Made by a program: the position numbers and the translations under genes
Notes under the pieces: generated by a model
Seen by the model: only the letters and a program-made list of their open reading frames with translations
The model's database searches: none
What the model was told of the DNA's origin: nothing
In this document: positions 53,479-63,812 of the stretch, piece after piece
Numbering within the stretch: position 1 is the stretch's first letter
How the letters are laid out: the number at the start of each line of letters is the position of its first letter
Source: Streptomyces sp. MRC013
GTDB taxonomy: Bacteria; Actinomycetota; Actinomycetes; Streptomycetales; Streptomycetaceae
Assembly (NCBI RefSeq): GCF_023614235.1
Contig: NZ_CP094264.1
Span: 2,976,001-3,040,000, forward strand
Reading direction: 5' to 3'
DNA: 64,000 nt

Positions 53479-53505
53479 CTTGCACTCTCCTAGGGCGAGT
53501 GCTAA
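53479..53505. promoter_or_regulatory. CIRCE element 1 (HrcA operator)
   Basis: CTTGCACTC-N9-GAGTGCTAA, two mismatches from the TTAGCACTC-N9-GAGTGCTAA consensus. It is bound by HrcA to repress groEL. Confidence 0.85.
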
Positions 53506-53513
53506 TGATTGCG

Positions 53514-55328
<1,815 letters not shown>

Positions 55329-55360
55329 TCTCCGGATCGGACCAGTCCAGCGGTACGGAC

Positions 55361-55394
55361 CGAGGGCGGCACCCCCAGCGGGGTGCCGCCCTCG
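55361..55394 (+). terminator. Hairpin terminator after groEL
   Basis: Perfect 14-bp stem CGAGGGCGGCACCC / GGGTGCCGCCCTCG with a 6-nt loop, 32 nt after the groEL stop. Confidence 0.85.
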
Positions 55395-55615
55395 GGCGTG
55401 TCCGGCCCCGCCGGGCGCCCGGTCCCTCCGTCCGGGGCGCGGGCGCCCGGCACCGGGCGCCCGCAGGAGGGGGCCGGGCCGGGACCCGCCGGCGGGCGCG
55501 GCGCAACCCCGGTTAGTCAGATGGGGTTGTCAGGGCCGCGACTCCACTCGGACCGCCGACTCTTTGACCACGCTGTGTATGGGATACCAATACCCTGCGT
55601 GTGGAGGTGCTTGTC

Positions 55616-55819
55616 ATGAAGGAGCGGCTGCGGGCGGCGGAGGAGGCGGTGGCCAGGTTGCGCGGCGAACTGCTCAAGGCCGGTGTGGTCCTGCCGTCGC
55701 TGCGGGTGGACCTGGTGACGACGACGAGCGAGGTACCGTACCCGCTGGTGGAGCTGGGGCGGTGCAATCTGGACACGGCGGCCCGGCTGGCGGCGGCACT
55801 GGAGGGGGCGAGGAAGTGA
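55616..55819 (+). CDS. Small conserved protein of unknown function
   Basis: 67 aa. An amphipathic helix (KERLRAAEEAVARLRGELLKAG) is followed by a short alpha/beta part (VLPSLRVDLVTT, LVELGRCNLDTAARLAAALEGA). ATG 55616 has GGAGGTG 7 nt upstream. No family recognised beyond the impression that Streptomyces relatives exist. The stop overlaps the next gene by 4 nt, so the two are coupled. Confidence 0.7.
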   Translation: MKERLRAAEEAVARLRGELLKAGVVLPSLRVDLVTTTSEVPYPLVELGRCNLDTAARLAAALEGARK

Positions 55820-56064
55820 ACCTCACGGACGGCGGCGGAACCGGCACGGCGGGGGACGGCCCCCGCACCGCGGGCGCGTACGTGGTCGACGTGCGCGACG
55901 GGCGGGTGGGCCAGGTCATGGGCCACGTCGGGGGGTACGTGCAGCTGCGGCCGCCCGGCGGCGGCCGGGAGTGGGACTGCCCTCCCGACGCGACGGCCCT
56001 CGCCACGCCGGACGTGGTCCTGCGCGCCCGGGTGCGGGAGCTGAACCGGGCGAGCCTGCGCTGA
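55816..56064 (+). CDS. Small conserved protein of unknown function
   Basis: 82 aa beta-rich protein: AYVVDVRDGRVGQVMGHVGGYVQLRPPGGGREWDCPPDATALATP. The GRVGQVMG...VQLRPPGGG...W pattern looks like a small barrel of a type common in Streptomyces regulatory clusters. GTG 55816 overlaps the preceding TGA (GTGA). Together with the 67-aa partner it may form a two-subunit unit; no catalytic residues are visible. Confidence 0.7.
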   Translation: MNLTDGGGTGTAGDGPRTAGAYVVDVRDGRVGQVMGHVGGYVQLRPPGGGREWDCPPDATALATPDVVLRARVRELNRASLR

Positions 56065-56107
56065 CCCCGGGGCCGGTGCCCGCGGGGCGGCGCACGGGTC
56101 CGCCACC

Positions 56108-57097
56108 TCACCACGCGAAGGCTTCGGGGGACGGTCCGGGACCGGGGAAGATCTCGTCCAGGGACGCCAGCAGCTCCTCGCCCAGCTCCAGTTCCAGGGC
56201 GCGCAGCGCCGAGTCCAGCTGCTCCCGCGTGCGGGGGCCGACGATCGGGCCGGTGACGCCGGGGCGGGTCAGCAGCCAGGCGAGCGCCGTCTCACCGGGC
56301 TTCAGGCCGTGCTCGCCGAGCAGGCCCTCGTACGCCTGGATCCGCTCGCGCGTCCCGGTGTCCTCGAGCGCGTCGGCGGCGCGGCCGCTCGCCCGGCGCC
56401 CCGGCACGGCCTCCTTCCCGAGGACGCCGCCGAGCAGTCCTCCGTGCAACGGGGACCAGGGGATGACGCCCAGGCCGTAGTCCTGCGCGGCCGGGATGAC
56501 CTCCATCTCGGCGCGGCGCTCGGCGAGGTTGTAGAGGCACTGCTCGCTGACCAGGCCCATGCGGCCGTGCCGGGCGGCGGTCTCGTTGGCCTGGGCGATC
56601 TTGTAGCCGGGGAAGTTGGACGACCCGGCGTAGAGGATCTTGCCCTGCCGGACCAGGACGTCGATCGCCTGCCAGATCTCCTCGAACGGTGTCGACCGGT
56701 CGACGTGGTGGAACTGGTAGACGTCGATGTAGTCCGTCCGCAGCCGCGTGAGGGAGGCGTCGACGGCCCGGCGGATGTTCACCGCGGAGAGCCTGTCGTG
56801 GTTGGGCCAGGCCTCACCGTCGCCCGCCATGTTCCCGTACACCTTGGTGGCGAGGACCGTCCTGTCCCGCCGCCCGCCGCCCCGGGCGAACCAGGCGCCG
56901 ATGATCTCCTCGGTGCGGCCCTTGTCCTCACCCCACCCGTAGACGTTGGCCGTGTCCACGAAGTTCAGACCCGCGTCGAGGGCGGCGTCCATGATGCCGT
57001 GGCTGGTCGGTTCGTCCGTCTGCGGGCCGAAGTTCATCGTGCCGAGAACGAGTCGGCTGACCTTGAGCCCGGTGCGTCCGAGCTGTGTGTACCGCAT
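56108..57097 (-). CDS. Aldo/keto reductase
   Basis: 329 aa NADPH-dependent oxidoreductase of the AKR family (YajO/Tas-like). The catalytic tetrad is seen as Asp and Tyr in FVDTANVYGWGEDKGRTEE, Lys in VLATKVYG and His in VYQFHHVD. The cofactor-binding end is GPIVGPRTREQLDSAL. ATG 57097 gives the usual MRYTQLGRTGLKVSRLVLG start; upstream codons to 57229 are Pro-rich shadow. It is convergent with the small genes at 55616-56064. Substrate unknown. Confidence 0.92.
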   Translation of the reverse strand: MRYTQLGRTGLKVSRLVLGTMNFGPQTDEPTSHGIMDAALDAGLNFVDTANVYGWGEDKGRTEEIIGAWFARGGGRRDRTVLATKVYGNMAGDGEAWPNHDRLSAVNIRRAVDASLTRLRTDYIDVYQFHHVDRSTPFEEIWQAIDVLVRQGKILYAGSSNFPGYKIAQANETAARHGRMGLVSEQCLYNLAERRAEMEVIPAAQDYGLGVIPWSPLHGGLLGGVLGKEAVPGRRASGRAADALEDTGTRERIQAYEGLLGEHGLKPGETALAWLLTRPGVTGPIVGPRTREQLDSALRALELELGEELLASLDEIFPGPGPSPEAFAW

Positions 57098-57401
57098 GGG
57101 CCACAAGCCAACTGCTTCGAGTCCGCTCCGGGCAAGGACATCGGGCGCGCCGCCGTCGGAAGTCGCCTGAGGGGCGGCGGTACGGCGTGGCCCGGGAGGC
57201 GCCCGGGGCCCCGGCGGGGTCCTCGGCACGTCCTCGCCGAGCCGCCGCGCGACGCCGGTCGCCGGCCCCCGCGAGGGGCGGCGCGCGATCCCACGGCGCG
57301 TCCCGGCCGTGTCGCTCCGGGGTCCGTCCCCCCGGATCCCGGGCCGTCCCCGCGGGGACTCCGCCCGGCGGGCGGGCGCCGTGGAGCGGCGGCCGGACCG
57401 G

Positions 57402-57491
57402 CTACCGGCCGGACGCCGCCGCCGCCGCGGTGACGGCGAACATCAGGACGAGGACGGCGGCCATGATGCGGTTTCGGGTCTTCGGGTCCAC
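57402..57491 (-). CDS. 29-aa membrane peptide downstream of thpR
   Basis: The GTG at 57491 starts 10 nt after the thpR stop and reads VDPKTRNRIMAAVLVLMFAV then an Ala-rich end, stop TAG 57402-57404. One transmembrane helix follows a short charged cytoplasmic head. GAAGG touches the start codon, so the ribosome site is poor and the call is tentative. I think similar mini-proteins follow thpR in other Streptomyces. The rest of the gap 57098-57401 is GC-rich and empty. Confidence 0.4.
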   Translation of the reverse strand: MDPKTRNRIMAAVLVLMFAVTAAAAASGR

Positions 57492-57500
57492 CCTTCGAGG

Positions 57501-58082
57501 TTAACCGGCGGCCGGGCGCGGTCCGCCCAGGGGCCACGTGGCGACCGTCTCGTAGCGGGGCGCCTCCCCGGGGACACCGGAGACCGGGAGGTTACTGCGG
57601 ACCAGGGCCAGCTCCGCGACCTCCCAGCGGTCGCCCTCGAAGTGCTCCAGCTCCGCCACGAACGGCCGCAGATCGGTGTCGGCCCGGCTGCGGGCGAGGG
57701 TGAGGTGCGCCTGGTACCGGTGGTGCCCGTCCATCGCGACGCCGGCACGCCGGGCCGCCGCGTCGGAGCGCTCGGCGAGCAGCCGCATGTCGTCGAGGCC
57801 GCCCGCCGCACCCGCCCACAGGGCGCGGTGGCCGAACCGGCCGCCCCCGCGGACGCGCAGCGGGAACGGCCCCGTGCGGTGGGCGGCGCGGGCGAGCCGC
57901 TCCGACAGCTCCGGCAGCAGGGCCTCGTCGACCTCGCCCATGAAGGCCAGCGTGTAGTGCCAGCCGGGGCGGCCCGTCCAGCGCAACCCGTCCGCGCCCG
58001 GCATCCTCCGCAACCCCTCGACGAAGAGCGCCAGTTCCTCGACGGCCGCACGGGGCGGCAGCACGGCAGCGAAAAGCCTCAT
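57501..58082 (-). CDS. thpR: RNA 2',3'-cyclic phosphodiesterase
   Basis: 193 aa 2H-phosphoesterase (2'-5' RNA ligase family). The two HxTx motifs are HYTLAFMG and HLTLARSR, about 90 residues apart. It opens RLFAAVLPPRAAVEEL like other ThpR proteins. It acts on 2',3'-cyclic phosphate RNA ends, perhaps in tRNA repair. ATG 58082 lies 12 bp after the MFS gene end, so it may belong to the MarR-MFS transcript. Confidence 0.9.
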   Translation of the reverse strand: MRLFAAVLPPRAAVEELALFVEGLRRMPGADGLRWTGRPGWHYTLAFMGEVDEALLPELSERLARAAHRTGPFPLRVRGGGRFGHRALWAGAAGGLDDMRLLAERSDAAARRAGVAMDGHHRYQAHLTLARSRADTDLRPFVAELEHFEGDRWEVAELALVRSNLPVSGVPGEAPRYETVATWPLGGPRPAAG

Positions 58083-58094
58083 GCGGCGAGTCTG

Positions 58095-59483
58095 TCACGC
58101 CGTCGCGGCGAGGCGGGCGCGCCCTTCACGCCCTTCCCGGGGCACGAAACGCACCTGCGGGTGGCGGCCGCGGCGCCCCGGCCGCAGCTCGACGCGCAGC
58201 CGCACGCCGGTCGCCCGGGACAGCAGCGCGCCGATCACCACCGCGGCGACCAGCGACACGACGCCGCCGGTGGCGAAGCCGACGCGTGCGCCGTACGTGT
58301 CGGTGACCCAGCCCAGCAGCGGCGCGCCCAGCGGCGTACCGCCGACGAAGACCATCATGTACAGGCTCATCACCCGGCCCCGCATCGCGGGGTCGGTGGC
58401 GAGCTGGACGAACGAGTTCGCCGTGACGTTCACGGTCAGGCCGAACATCCCGATCGGGACGAGCAGCAGCGTGAACAGCCAGAAGCCGGGCGCCGCCGCC
58501 GCGGCGACCTCCAGCACGCCGAAGACCGCGGCGGCGCCGATCAGCAGCCGCAGCCGGGAGGTGCCGCGCCGGGCCGACAGCAGCGCGCCCACCAGCGAGC
58601 CGACCGCCATGAGCGTGTTGAGCAGGCCGTACGTGCCGGGGCCAACGTGGAAGACGTCGTCGGCGAAGGCCGTCAGCCAGATCGGGAAGTTGAACCCGAA
58701 GGTGCCGACGAAGCCGACGAGCGCGATCGGCCAGACCAGCTCGGGCCGCCCGGCGACGTACCGCAGGCCCTCGCGGAGCTGGCCCTTGCCGCGCGGGGCG
58801 CGTGCGGCCGGATGCAGCTCGGCGGGCCGCATCAGCAGCAGCGCGGCGAGCGGGGCCAGGAACGACAGGCCGTTGACGAGGAACGCCCAGCCGCTGCCGA
58901 CCGACGCGATCAGCAGGCCCGCGACGGCGGGGCCGACGAGGCGGGCGGACTGGAAGTTGGCCGAGTTCAGACTGACCGCGTTGCGCAGCTGGCCGGGGCC
59001 GACCATCTCGGAGACGAACGACTGGCGGGCCGGGTTGTCCACGACGGTGACCATGCCGAGCAGGAACGCGACCAGGTACACGTGCCAGACCTGGACGTGC
59101 CCGGACAGGGTGAGTACGGCGAGGCCGATCCCGCACAGGCCGAGGGCGCCCTGGCTGAGGACGAGGAGGCGCCGCTTGGGGTACCGGTCGGCGATCACCC
59201 CGCCGTACAGGCCGAACAGCAGCATCGGGAGGAACTGCAGCGCCGTGGTGATGCCGACGGCGGCGGCGGAGCCGGTGAGGCTCAGGACCAGCCAGTCCTG
59301 GGTGATGCGGGCCATCCACGTCCCCGTGTTGGAGACGATGGCCCCGGCGAAGAAGAGGCGGTAGTTCCGCACTCTCAGCGAGGCGAAGGTGCCGCCTGCG
59401 GCGCGGTGCGGGGCGCGGGGGGTGCGGTTCGGGGGTTGGGGGGTGCGTCCGGGGGCGGAGAGTTCTCCGGTTCCCGTACTCAA
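58095..59483 (-). CDS. MFS exporter
   Basis: 462 aa with about 12 transmembrane segments, of the MFS_3/enterobactin-exporter type: FRVRNYRLFFAGAIVSNTG-like start (LRVRNYRLFFAG), WLVLSLTGSAAAVG, GGVIADRYPKRRLLV as loop 2-3 motif. The TTG at 59483 is preferred because GGAGG lies about 9 nt upstream and gives a short hydrophilic head; upstream codons lie inside the marR gene. It forms an operon with the MarR regulator 29 bp before it and probably extrudes a toxic ligand sensed by MarR. Confidence 0.9.
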   Translation of the reverse strand: MSTGTGELSAPGRTPQPPNRTPRAPHRAAGGTFASLRVRNYRLFFAGAIVSNTGTWMARITQDWLVLSLTGSAAAVGITTALQFLPMLLFGLYGGVIADRYPKRRLLVLSQGALGLCGIGLAVLTLSGHVQVWHVYLVAFLLGMVTVVDNPARQSFVSEMVGPGQLRNAVSLNSANFQSARLVGPAVAGLLIASVGSGWAFLVNGLSFLAPLAALLLMRPAELHPAARAPRGKGQLREGLRYVAGRPELVWPIALVGFVGTFGFNFPIWLTAFADDVFHVGPGTYGLLNTLMAVGSLVGALLSARRGTSRLRLLIGAAAVFGVLEVAAAAAPGFWLFTLLLVPIGMFGLTVNVTANSFVQLATDPAMRGRVMSLYMMVFVGGTPLGAPLLGWVTDTYGARVGFATGGVVSLVAAVVIGALLSRATGVRLRVELRPGRRGRHPQVRFVPREGREGRARLAATA

Positions 59484-59512
59484 AAGGGGTCGCCTCCTCG
59501 TCTCGGGTCGTC

Positions 59513-59983
59513 CTACAGGTGCGCGAGCTTCTCCAGTACGGGGGCGGCGGCGCGCAGCCTGGCCCACTCGTCCTCGTCCAGACCCTCGGCGAGGGAGGCC
59601 AGCCAGGCGTTCCGCCGGCGGCGGGACTCCTCCAGCATGGCCTCGGCCCGCTCGGTCTGGCTGACCACCTTCTGGCGGCGGTCGTCCGGATGCGGTTCCA
59701 GCCTGACCAGGCCCTTGGCCTCCAGCAGGGCGACGATGCGGGTCATCGACGGCGGCTGCACGTGCTCCTTGCGGGCCAGCTCGCCGGGGGTGGCCGAGCC
59801 GCACTGGGCGAGCGTGCCGAGCACCGACATCTCGGTCGGGCTCAGCGACTCGTCGACGCGCTGGTGCTTCAGGCGCCGGGACAGCCGCATGACGGCGGAA
59901 CGGAGCGCGTTGACGGCGGCCGCGTCGGCGTCGTCGCCGGCTCCGCCGCGGGACAGGTCGGGCATGTTCTTAGCGTAACTCAT
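59513..59983 (-). CDS. MarR-family transcriptional regulator
   Basis: 156 aa winged-helix regulator: SPTEMSVLGTLAQCGSATPGELARKEHVQPPSMTRIVALLEAKGLVRLEPHPDDRRQKVVS contains the recognition helix and the wing DDRR. Start ATG 59983; ATG 59966 is also possible. It sits directly ahead of the MFS exporter and most likely represses the operon until a phenolic or antibiotic ligand binds. A CGACTAGTCG palindrome is 13 bp upstream. Confidence 0.92.
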   Translation of the reverse strand: MSYAKNMPDLSRGGAGDDADAAAVNALRSAVMRLSRRLKHQRVDESLSPTEMSVLGTLAQCGSATPGELARKEHVQPPSMTRIVALLEAKGLVRLEPHPDDRRQKVVSQTERAEAMLEESRRRRNAWLASLAEGLDEDEWARLRAAAPVLEKLAHL

Positions 59984-59995
59984 TACTCTGTCTAA

Positions 59996-60005
59996 CGACT
60001 AGTCG
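59996..60005. promoter_or_regulatory. Palindrome, candidate MarR operator
   Basis: CGACTAGTCG is a perfect 10-bp palindrome 13 bp upstream of the marR ATG, in the divergent region. Confidence 0.45.
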
Positions 60006-60235
60006 GATGGTCGCATGGCGCCCCGCGGTGAGGGACGTCACCCCGTTCCGTCGGCGTGAGGGTCGTGGCCCGCGTATGGGCGAAGTGGGGTGGCCGCCGC
60101 GTACCGCCTGGCCGGATGCCGTGCCGACCTGCCGAGATCCGTTGATTCCCGAGCTCGGATCGCGGGTTCCGATCCCCCTCCCCCGCTCCGGGGCCAAGCG
60201 CCCAGGCCGGCGACCTGGGGCTTCGTCGCTTTCCA

Positions 60236-60279
60236 GCTTTTGCGCGGCTTTTGATCAGCTTTTGTGTGGCTTTTACGCG
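60236..60279. promoter_or_regulatory. Four 11-bp direct repeats upstream of the toxin operon
   Basis: GCTTTTGCGCG, GCTTTTGATCA, GCTTTTGTGTG and GCTTTTACGCG run head to tail without gaps: a conserved heptamer GCTTTT(G/A) plus 4 variable bases. One unit per helical turn is the design bound by SARP- and OmpR-type winged-helix activators. It lies 77 bp before the first gene of the WXG100/toxin locus. Confidence 0.65.
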
Positions 60280-60355
60280 GCCCCGGCTTCGATCGGGAGG
60301 GTGCTCCCCGCGTAGGGTGATCAGTCGTACAGGGAGGCACACGCGTACGAACAGC

Positions 60356-60778
60356 GTGCGGAGCGGGGGCTCGGGATGCGGAACGCCGAGGGGGGACGTC
60401 CCGGAGGACGGCCTCACCGGGTCGGCAGACGACGTCGACACGGTGCGGCGCCGTCCGGAACTGCGGACCGGCACCGCGGACGGGGCCATCGACGAGACCG
60501 CCGCGTGCGGGGAGGGACCCACCGCCACCGCGTACCGCTCCCTGCGCGCCGGCGTCGCCGGGGAGGCCGTACGCATCCGCCAGGCGACGGTCCTCCCCGA
60601 AGCGGCCAGCCGCGCCTCGCGCGACGGCTCCACCGGGCGGGAACCCGACACCCTCGCCCGTGGCCGGCGGATGCGGGACGGGGAAGACGTGTCCGCCGCC
60701 GCCCACGCCCTCACCGTGCCCGAACCGGCGCCCGCACGGAACGCCGGCCGGCCGAAGAGCCGCATTCCGAACATGTGA
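60356..60778 (+). CDS. Unknown protein heading the ESX-toxin locus
   Basis: 140 aa, hydrophilic, Ala/Arg/Glu-rich, no domain recognised (TAYRSLRAGVAGEAVRIRQATVLPEAASRASRDG). Coding is supported by almost exclusive G/C at third positions in this frame and by its place 19 bp before the WXG100 gene. The start is uncertain: GTG 60356 is 19 nt after GGGAGG, and GTG 60317 is in frame. It could be a secretion-associated or chaperone-like companion of the WXG100 protein. Confidence 0.45.
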   Translation: MRSGGSGCGTPRGDVPEDGLTGSADDVDTVRRRPELRTGTADGAIDETAACGEGPTATAYRSLRAGVAGEAVRIRQATVLPEAASRASRDGSTGREPDTLARGRRMRDGEDVSAAAHALTVPEPAPARNAGRPKSRIPNM

Positions 60779-60797
60779 ACCACGGGGGATCAGCACC

Positions 60798-61103
60798 ATG
60801 CCCGACGAAGACCGGATCACCGTCGACTTCGCCACCCTGCAGCGCCTTTCGGGGGAGCTGGAGGACATCCTCCGCGCCCTCAACGAGAGGCTGGAGCACC
60901 TGTACGGGCGCGTCGCCAAGGTCGTACTGACCTGGGAGGGCGAGGCCCGCGAGGCCTTCATCGACGAACTGGACAAGTGGAGTCGCTCCGCCGACGACCT
61001 CAAGGCCGCCCAGGCATGGCTCCACGAGGTCGTCGTCAAGGGGCACCTCAACTACGCGGCGGCCAACAGGTCCGTACTCGAGGGCTGGGGAGGCGGCGCC
61101 TGA
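60798..61103 (+). CDS. WXG100/EsxA-like protein
   Basis: 101 aa helical hairpin protein with the WXG turn as VVLTWEGEAREAFIDELDKW. Proteins of this kind pair with larger LXG/WXG toxins and guide them to the type VII (ESX) secretion system. ATG 60798 follows GGGGGATC. The stop overlaps the toxin start (TGATG), so the two are made together. Confidence 0.88.
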   Translation: MPDEDRITVDFATLQRLSGELEDILRALNERLEHLYGRVAKVVLTWEGEAREAFIDELDKWSRSADDLKAAQAWLHEVVVKGHLNYAAANRSVLEGWGGGA

Positions 61104-62872
61104 TGGCAGGGCCCTCCGCGCCCGCCCAGTCGCCGGGCGGCAACGGCACCATCGACGTCAAGCCCAGCGACCTGTGGTCGGTCTCCGGGCGGGTCGCCGC
61201 GCAGCAGGACTTCCTGATACGGACCGCCAACAAGCTCATGGAGGAGCTCGGCAAGTACCCCGACGCCGGGGGCGCCGGCACCGAGGCGCAGAGGTTCGCC
61301 CAGGCGTACAAGAAGACCGGTGACCGCTGGCTGGAGGTCCTGGGGCGGTCCGTGCTCAGCGTCGGCGGCGCCGCGGTCGGGTTCACCGAGACGGCCAACG
61401 CCTACACCAGGGCCGACGCGGCCGCCCACCCCAAGCCGGGGAAGACGGCCGAGCAGCGCCCGCGGCCCGCGGTCGTCGACAAGGCCCCCGACTTCGGCCC
61501 CATGCCCCTCATCAAGTGGGGCGACGACGACGGCGGCGACGACTTCGAGCGGCGCGCCATGGAGGGCATCCCCGAGATCGTCCGGGACGTCCTCCAGCCC
61601 CTGTGCAGGAACGTGCTCCGGATCGGGCGGGTCGCGGACGTCTTCCCGTACCCCCAGCAGCACTACCTCAACTCCCTGCACCACAGCTGGATGAACACCG
61701 CCATCGCCGTGACGACGGGCGCGGACCAGCTCACCCAGGCCGTCGGCGCGATCACCAACCCGCAGCAGGCGGAGTGGGAAGCCGCCATGAGGACGTTCTG
61801 CAGCGCGCTGTGGGGTGCGACCGCCTGGGGCCAGTCGCGGCACGGCAAGCAGTGGGCGCAGACGGCCAACTCCGGGCCGGGCACGCCCCGCACCCCCACT
61901 GACAGCCAGCCGGTCCTAGCCGTACTGAAGGACACGGCCGACGACATCGCCACCATCCTGCGCGAGTACGCCGAGGCGGCCGTCGACCTGAACCGCGACG
62001 TCATCGACGAGGTCCACCGCGCCATGCTGGTGGCCGCCAAGGAGATCCTCGACGACCTCGCCAGACCTTCGAGCCCCACGAGCCTCCTCACCGGCGCCAC
62101 CTCCGTCATCGGCAAGGGCGTGGGCCTGATCCTCTCGTTCGACGTCAAGACCGTCCTCAACATCAACACGGCGAAGCTCAACCGGATCGTGGACACGTAC
62201 ACCGGCATCCTCGACGGGCTGACCACCCGCATGGAGGCGCTGAAGGCACCGCTGGACGAGGCGTACCTGAGCGCCCCCAAGTTCGAGGCCGGCGTCGCCC
62301 GCGCCCGGGGCTTCGGCATGCGCGCCCTGGAGGAGTTCAAGGAGTCGCAGGTCTGGCTGAAGGTGGACTCCACCGGGAAGTACGACCTCAACCTCGCCGC
62401 CAACGAATACTTCGAGCACGGCCACACCCTGGATCGACACGTCGGCAAGACGGACGAGCAACTGGCGCAGCGCCTGCGCGACCAGCAGACGGCCGGGCCG
62501 ACCCAGGCCTGGCCGTACGGCAAGCCGAAGCCCGGTGCCGCTTCGGCCTTCCCGAACTACCAGCGGGCCGAGGAACTGACCGAGTACAACCTCAACCAGA
62601 ACAAGGCCGCCATCGAGGCGTGGATCAAGGGCCCGCCGCCGCCGGGGGACGGACAGGTCAAGGACTTTCACTCGACCGCGCCCCACGGCGAGACGAGCGG
62701 CCGCAGTGTGTTCAAACAGCCGGTGGACCCGAACGACCCGACGTCCGGGTACAAACAGGGCGGGATGGGCGCCAAGGCATACGACGTGAACGGCATCGAC
62801 ACGCGCATCCGGTACGACAGCAGCCGCACCCCGCCGTTCACCGTCATGACGTCGATGCCCTCGAAGTCCTAA
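61103..62872 (+). CDS. ESX-secreted polymorphic toxin, C-terminal RNase A-like domain
   Basis: 589 aa. The N-terminal about 110 residues look like a second WXG100-type hairpin (DLWSVSGRVAAQQDFLIRTANKLMEELG). A long helical stalk spans about 180-420. The C-terminal about 150 residues match the bacterial RNase A-like (CdiA-CT) fold: HGHTLDRHVGKTDEQLAQRL with His441 and His446, ASAFPNYQRAEELTEYNLNQNKAAIEAWI, and a terminal FTVMTSMP strand with the conserved Thr. It should degrade RNA in neighbouring cells after contact-dependent delivery. Followed by its immunity gene 24 bp downstream. Confidence 0.82.
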   Translation: MAGPSAPAQSPGGNGTIDVKPSDLWSVSGRVAAQQDFLIRTANKLMEELGKYPDAGGAGTEAQRFAQAYKKTGDRWLEVLGRSVLSVGGAAVGFTETANAYTRADAAAHPKPGKTAEQRPRPAVVDKAPDFGPMPLIKWGDDDGGDDFERRAMEGIPEIVRDVLQPLCRNVLRIGRVADVFPYPQQHYLNSLHHSWMNTAIAVTTGADQLTQAVGAITNPQQAEWEAAMRTFCSALWGATAWGQSRHGKQWAQTANSGPGTPRTPTDSQPVLAVLKDTADDIATILREYAEAAVDLNRDVIDEVHRAMLVAAKEILDDLARPSSPTSLLTGATSVIGKGVGLILSFDVKTVLNINTAKLNRIVDTYTGILDGLTTRMEALKAPLDEAYLSAPKFEAGVARARGFGMRALEEFKESQVWLKVDSTGKYDLNLAANEYFEHGHTLDRHVGKTDEQLAQRLRDQQTAGPTQAWPYGKPKPGAASAFPNYQRAEELTEYNLNQNKAAIEAWIKGPPPPGDGQVKDFHSTAPHGETSGRSVFKQPVDPNDPTSGYKQGGMGAKAYDVNGIDTRIRYDSSRTPPFTVMTSMPSKS

Positions 62873-62896
62873 CGCCCCGAGGAAGGCCAGCACCAC

Positions 62897-63463
62897 ATGT
62901 CCGTCGACCAGACGTCCTGGGAAGCCGCTGTACGCCACCTGTTCGAGGACGCGTATCCGTTCGACGCCACGGGTCCGCGCCGTCACGAGGACTGGGTCCT
63001 CGACGTCCTCGCGCTGATGGCGCGGGCCGTGCCGGACCCGCGGGGCTGGGCCGGTCTCGACGACCCGGCGCAGGCCCCGGAACGCGAGTGGAATCCCTCG
63101 TACCCGTTCGCCGTCCATCCCCCGGAGTACATCGCGCGGCGTCTCACCGAGATCGACCGGGCCAGCGCCGAGAACCTGCTGCTGGCCCTCACGGACGACT
63201 GCTGCACTCTGTCCAACCTGCGGCGCTTCACGGAGAGCGAGGAGGAATTGCGGGCGATGGCCCGCACGGTCCTCGCGCGGTACGGAGACGCGGCCACCTA
63301 CCACACCAACGTCAGCAGGCCCGGCCCCGTGCCCGGCACACTCGACTTCACAACATCGCACTGGGGGTACAACCCGCTGAGCGACGTCTACTCGGAGGAC
63401 TGCGGCCTGGTCGTCGTCTCCGACACCGAGGTGGGCATGTTCTGGAACTTCTCCGACTACTGA
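62897..63463 (+). CDS. Probable immunity protein for the RNase A-like toxin
   Basis: 188 aa, acidic, cytoplasmic, no signal peptide: DQTSWEAAVRHLFEDAYPFD..., YIARRLTEIDRASAENLLLALTDDC, and a C-terminal SEDCGLVVVSDTEVGMFWNFSDY. I know no named family for it. Assignment as immunity rests on its position directly after the toxin, its size and acidity. ATG 62897 follows GAGGAAGG. Confidence 0.6.
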   Translation: MSVDQTSWEAAVRHLFEDAYPFDATGPRRHEDWVLDVLALMARAVPDPRGWAGLDDPAQAPEREWNPSYPFAVHPPEYIARRLTEIDRASAENLLLALTDDCCTLSNLRRFTESEEELRAMARTVLARYGDAATYHTNVSRPGPVPGTLDFTTSHWGYNPLSDVYSEDCGLVVVSDTEVGMFWNFSDY

Positions 63464-63499
63464 CCCAGCCGCCGACCAGGTGATTTGAGAGGATGCCCC

Positions 63500-63800
63500 G
63501 TGCTGACCCGTTCCGCTTCCTACCCCGACCGGGAGACCGCCCGGTGGGCGACCCAGCAGGTGGTGACCGCCAACGAGCAGGCCATCCACCGCTGGCTGGC
63601 CCAGGGCACCCGGCCCCGGCTCACCATCGAGGCCGCCTGGCCGTCGCGGGAGGAGCCCGTGGGGCGGGTGCAGCTGGAGGGGGGACCTGCTGGCCGGGCG
63701 CGGACCGGTCGATGTCCGGGCGGCGCGCGTGGTGCTGCGCCGGGAGGCGTCCAGCCCGTACGGCTTCGTCGTCCACGCGACCTTTCCGTTCTACCTGTAG
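63500..63800 (+). pseudogene. Orphan RNase A-like toxin tip, frameshifted
   Basis: GTG 63500 after GAGAGGA begins LTRSASYPDRETARWATQQVVTANEQAIHRWLAQGTRPRL. This equals the second half of the RNase A-like toxin fold (compare SAFPNYQRAEELTEYNLNQNKAAIEAWI above). At six Gs (63679-63684) the frame slips; five Gs would continue DLLAGRGPVDVRAARVVLRREASSPYGFVVHATFPFYL to TAG 63798-63800. The half with the catalytic His residues is missing, so it is a displaced cassette of the kind left by toxin-tip exchange. Confidence 0.7.
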
Positions 63801-63812
63801 GGGCGTACGCCG

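Noticed and set aside
60317..60355. Earlier GTG start for the 60356 gene
   Set aside because: It would lie on or before the probable TAGGGT -10 region (60313-60318); kept only as an alternative.
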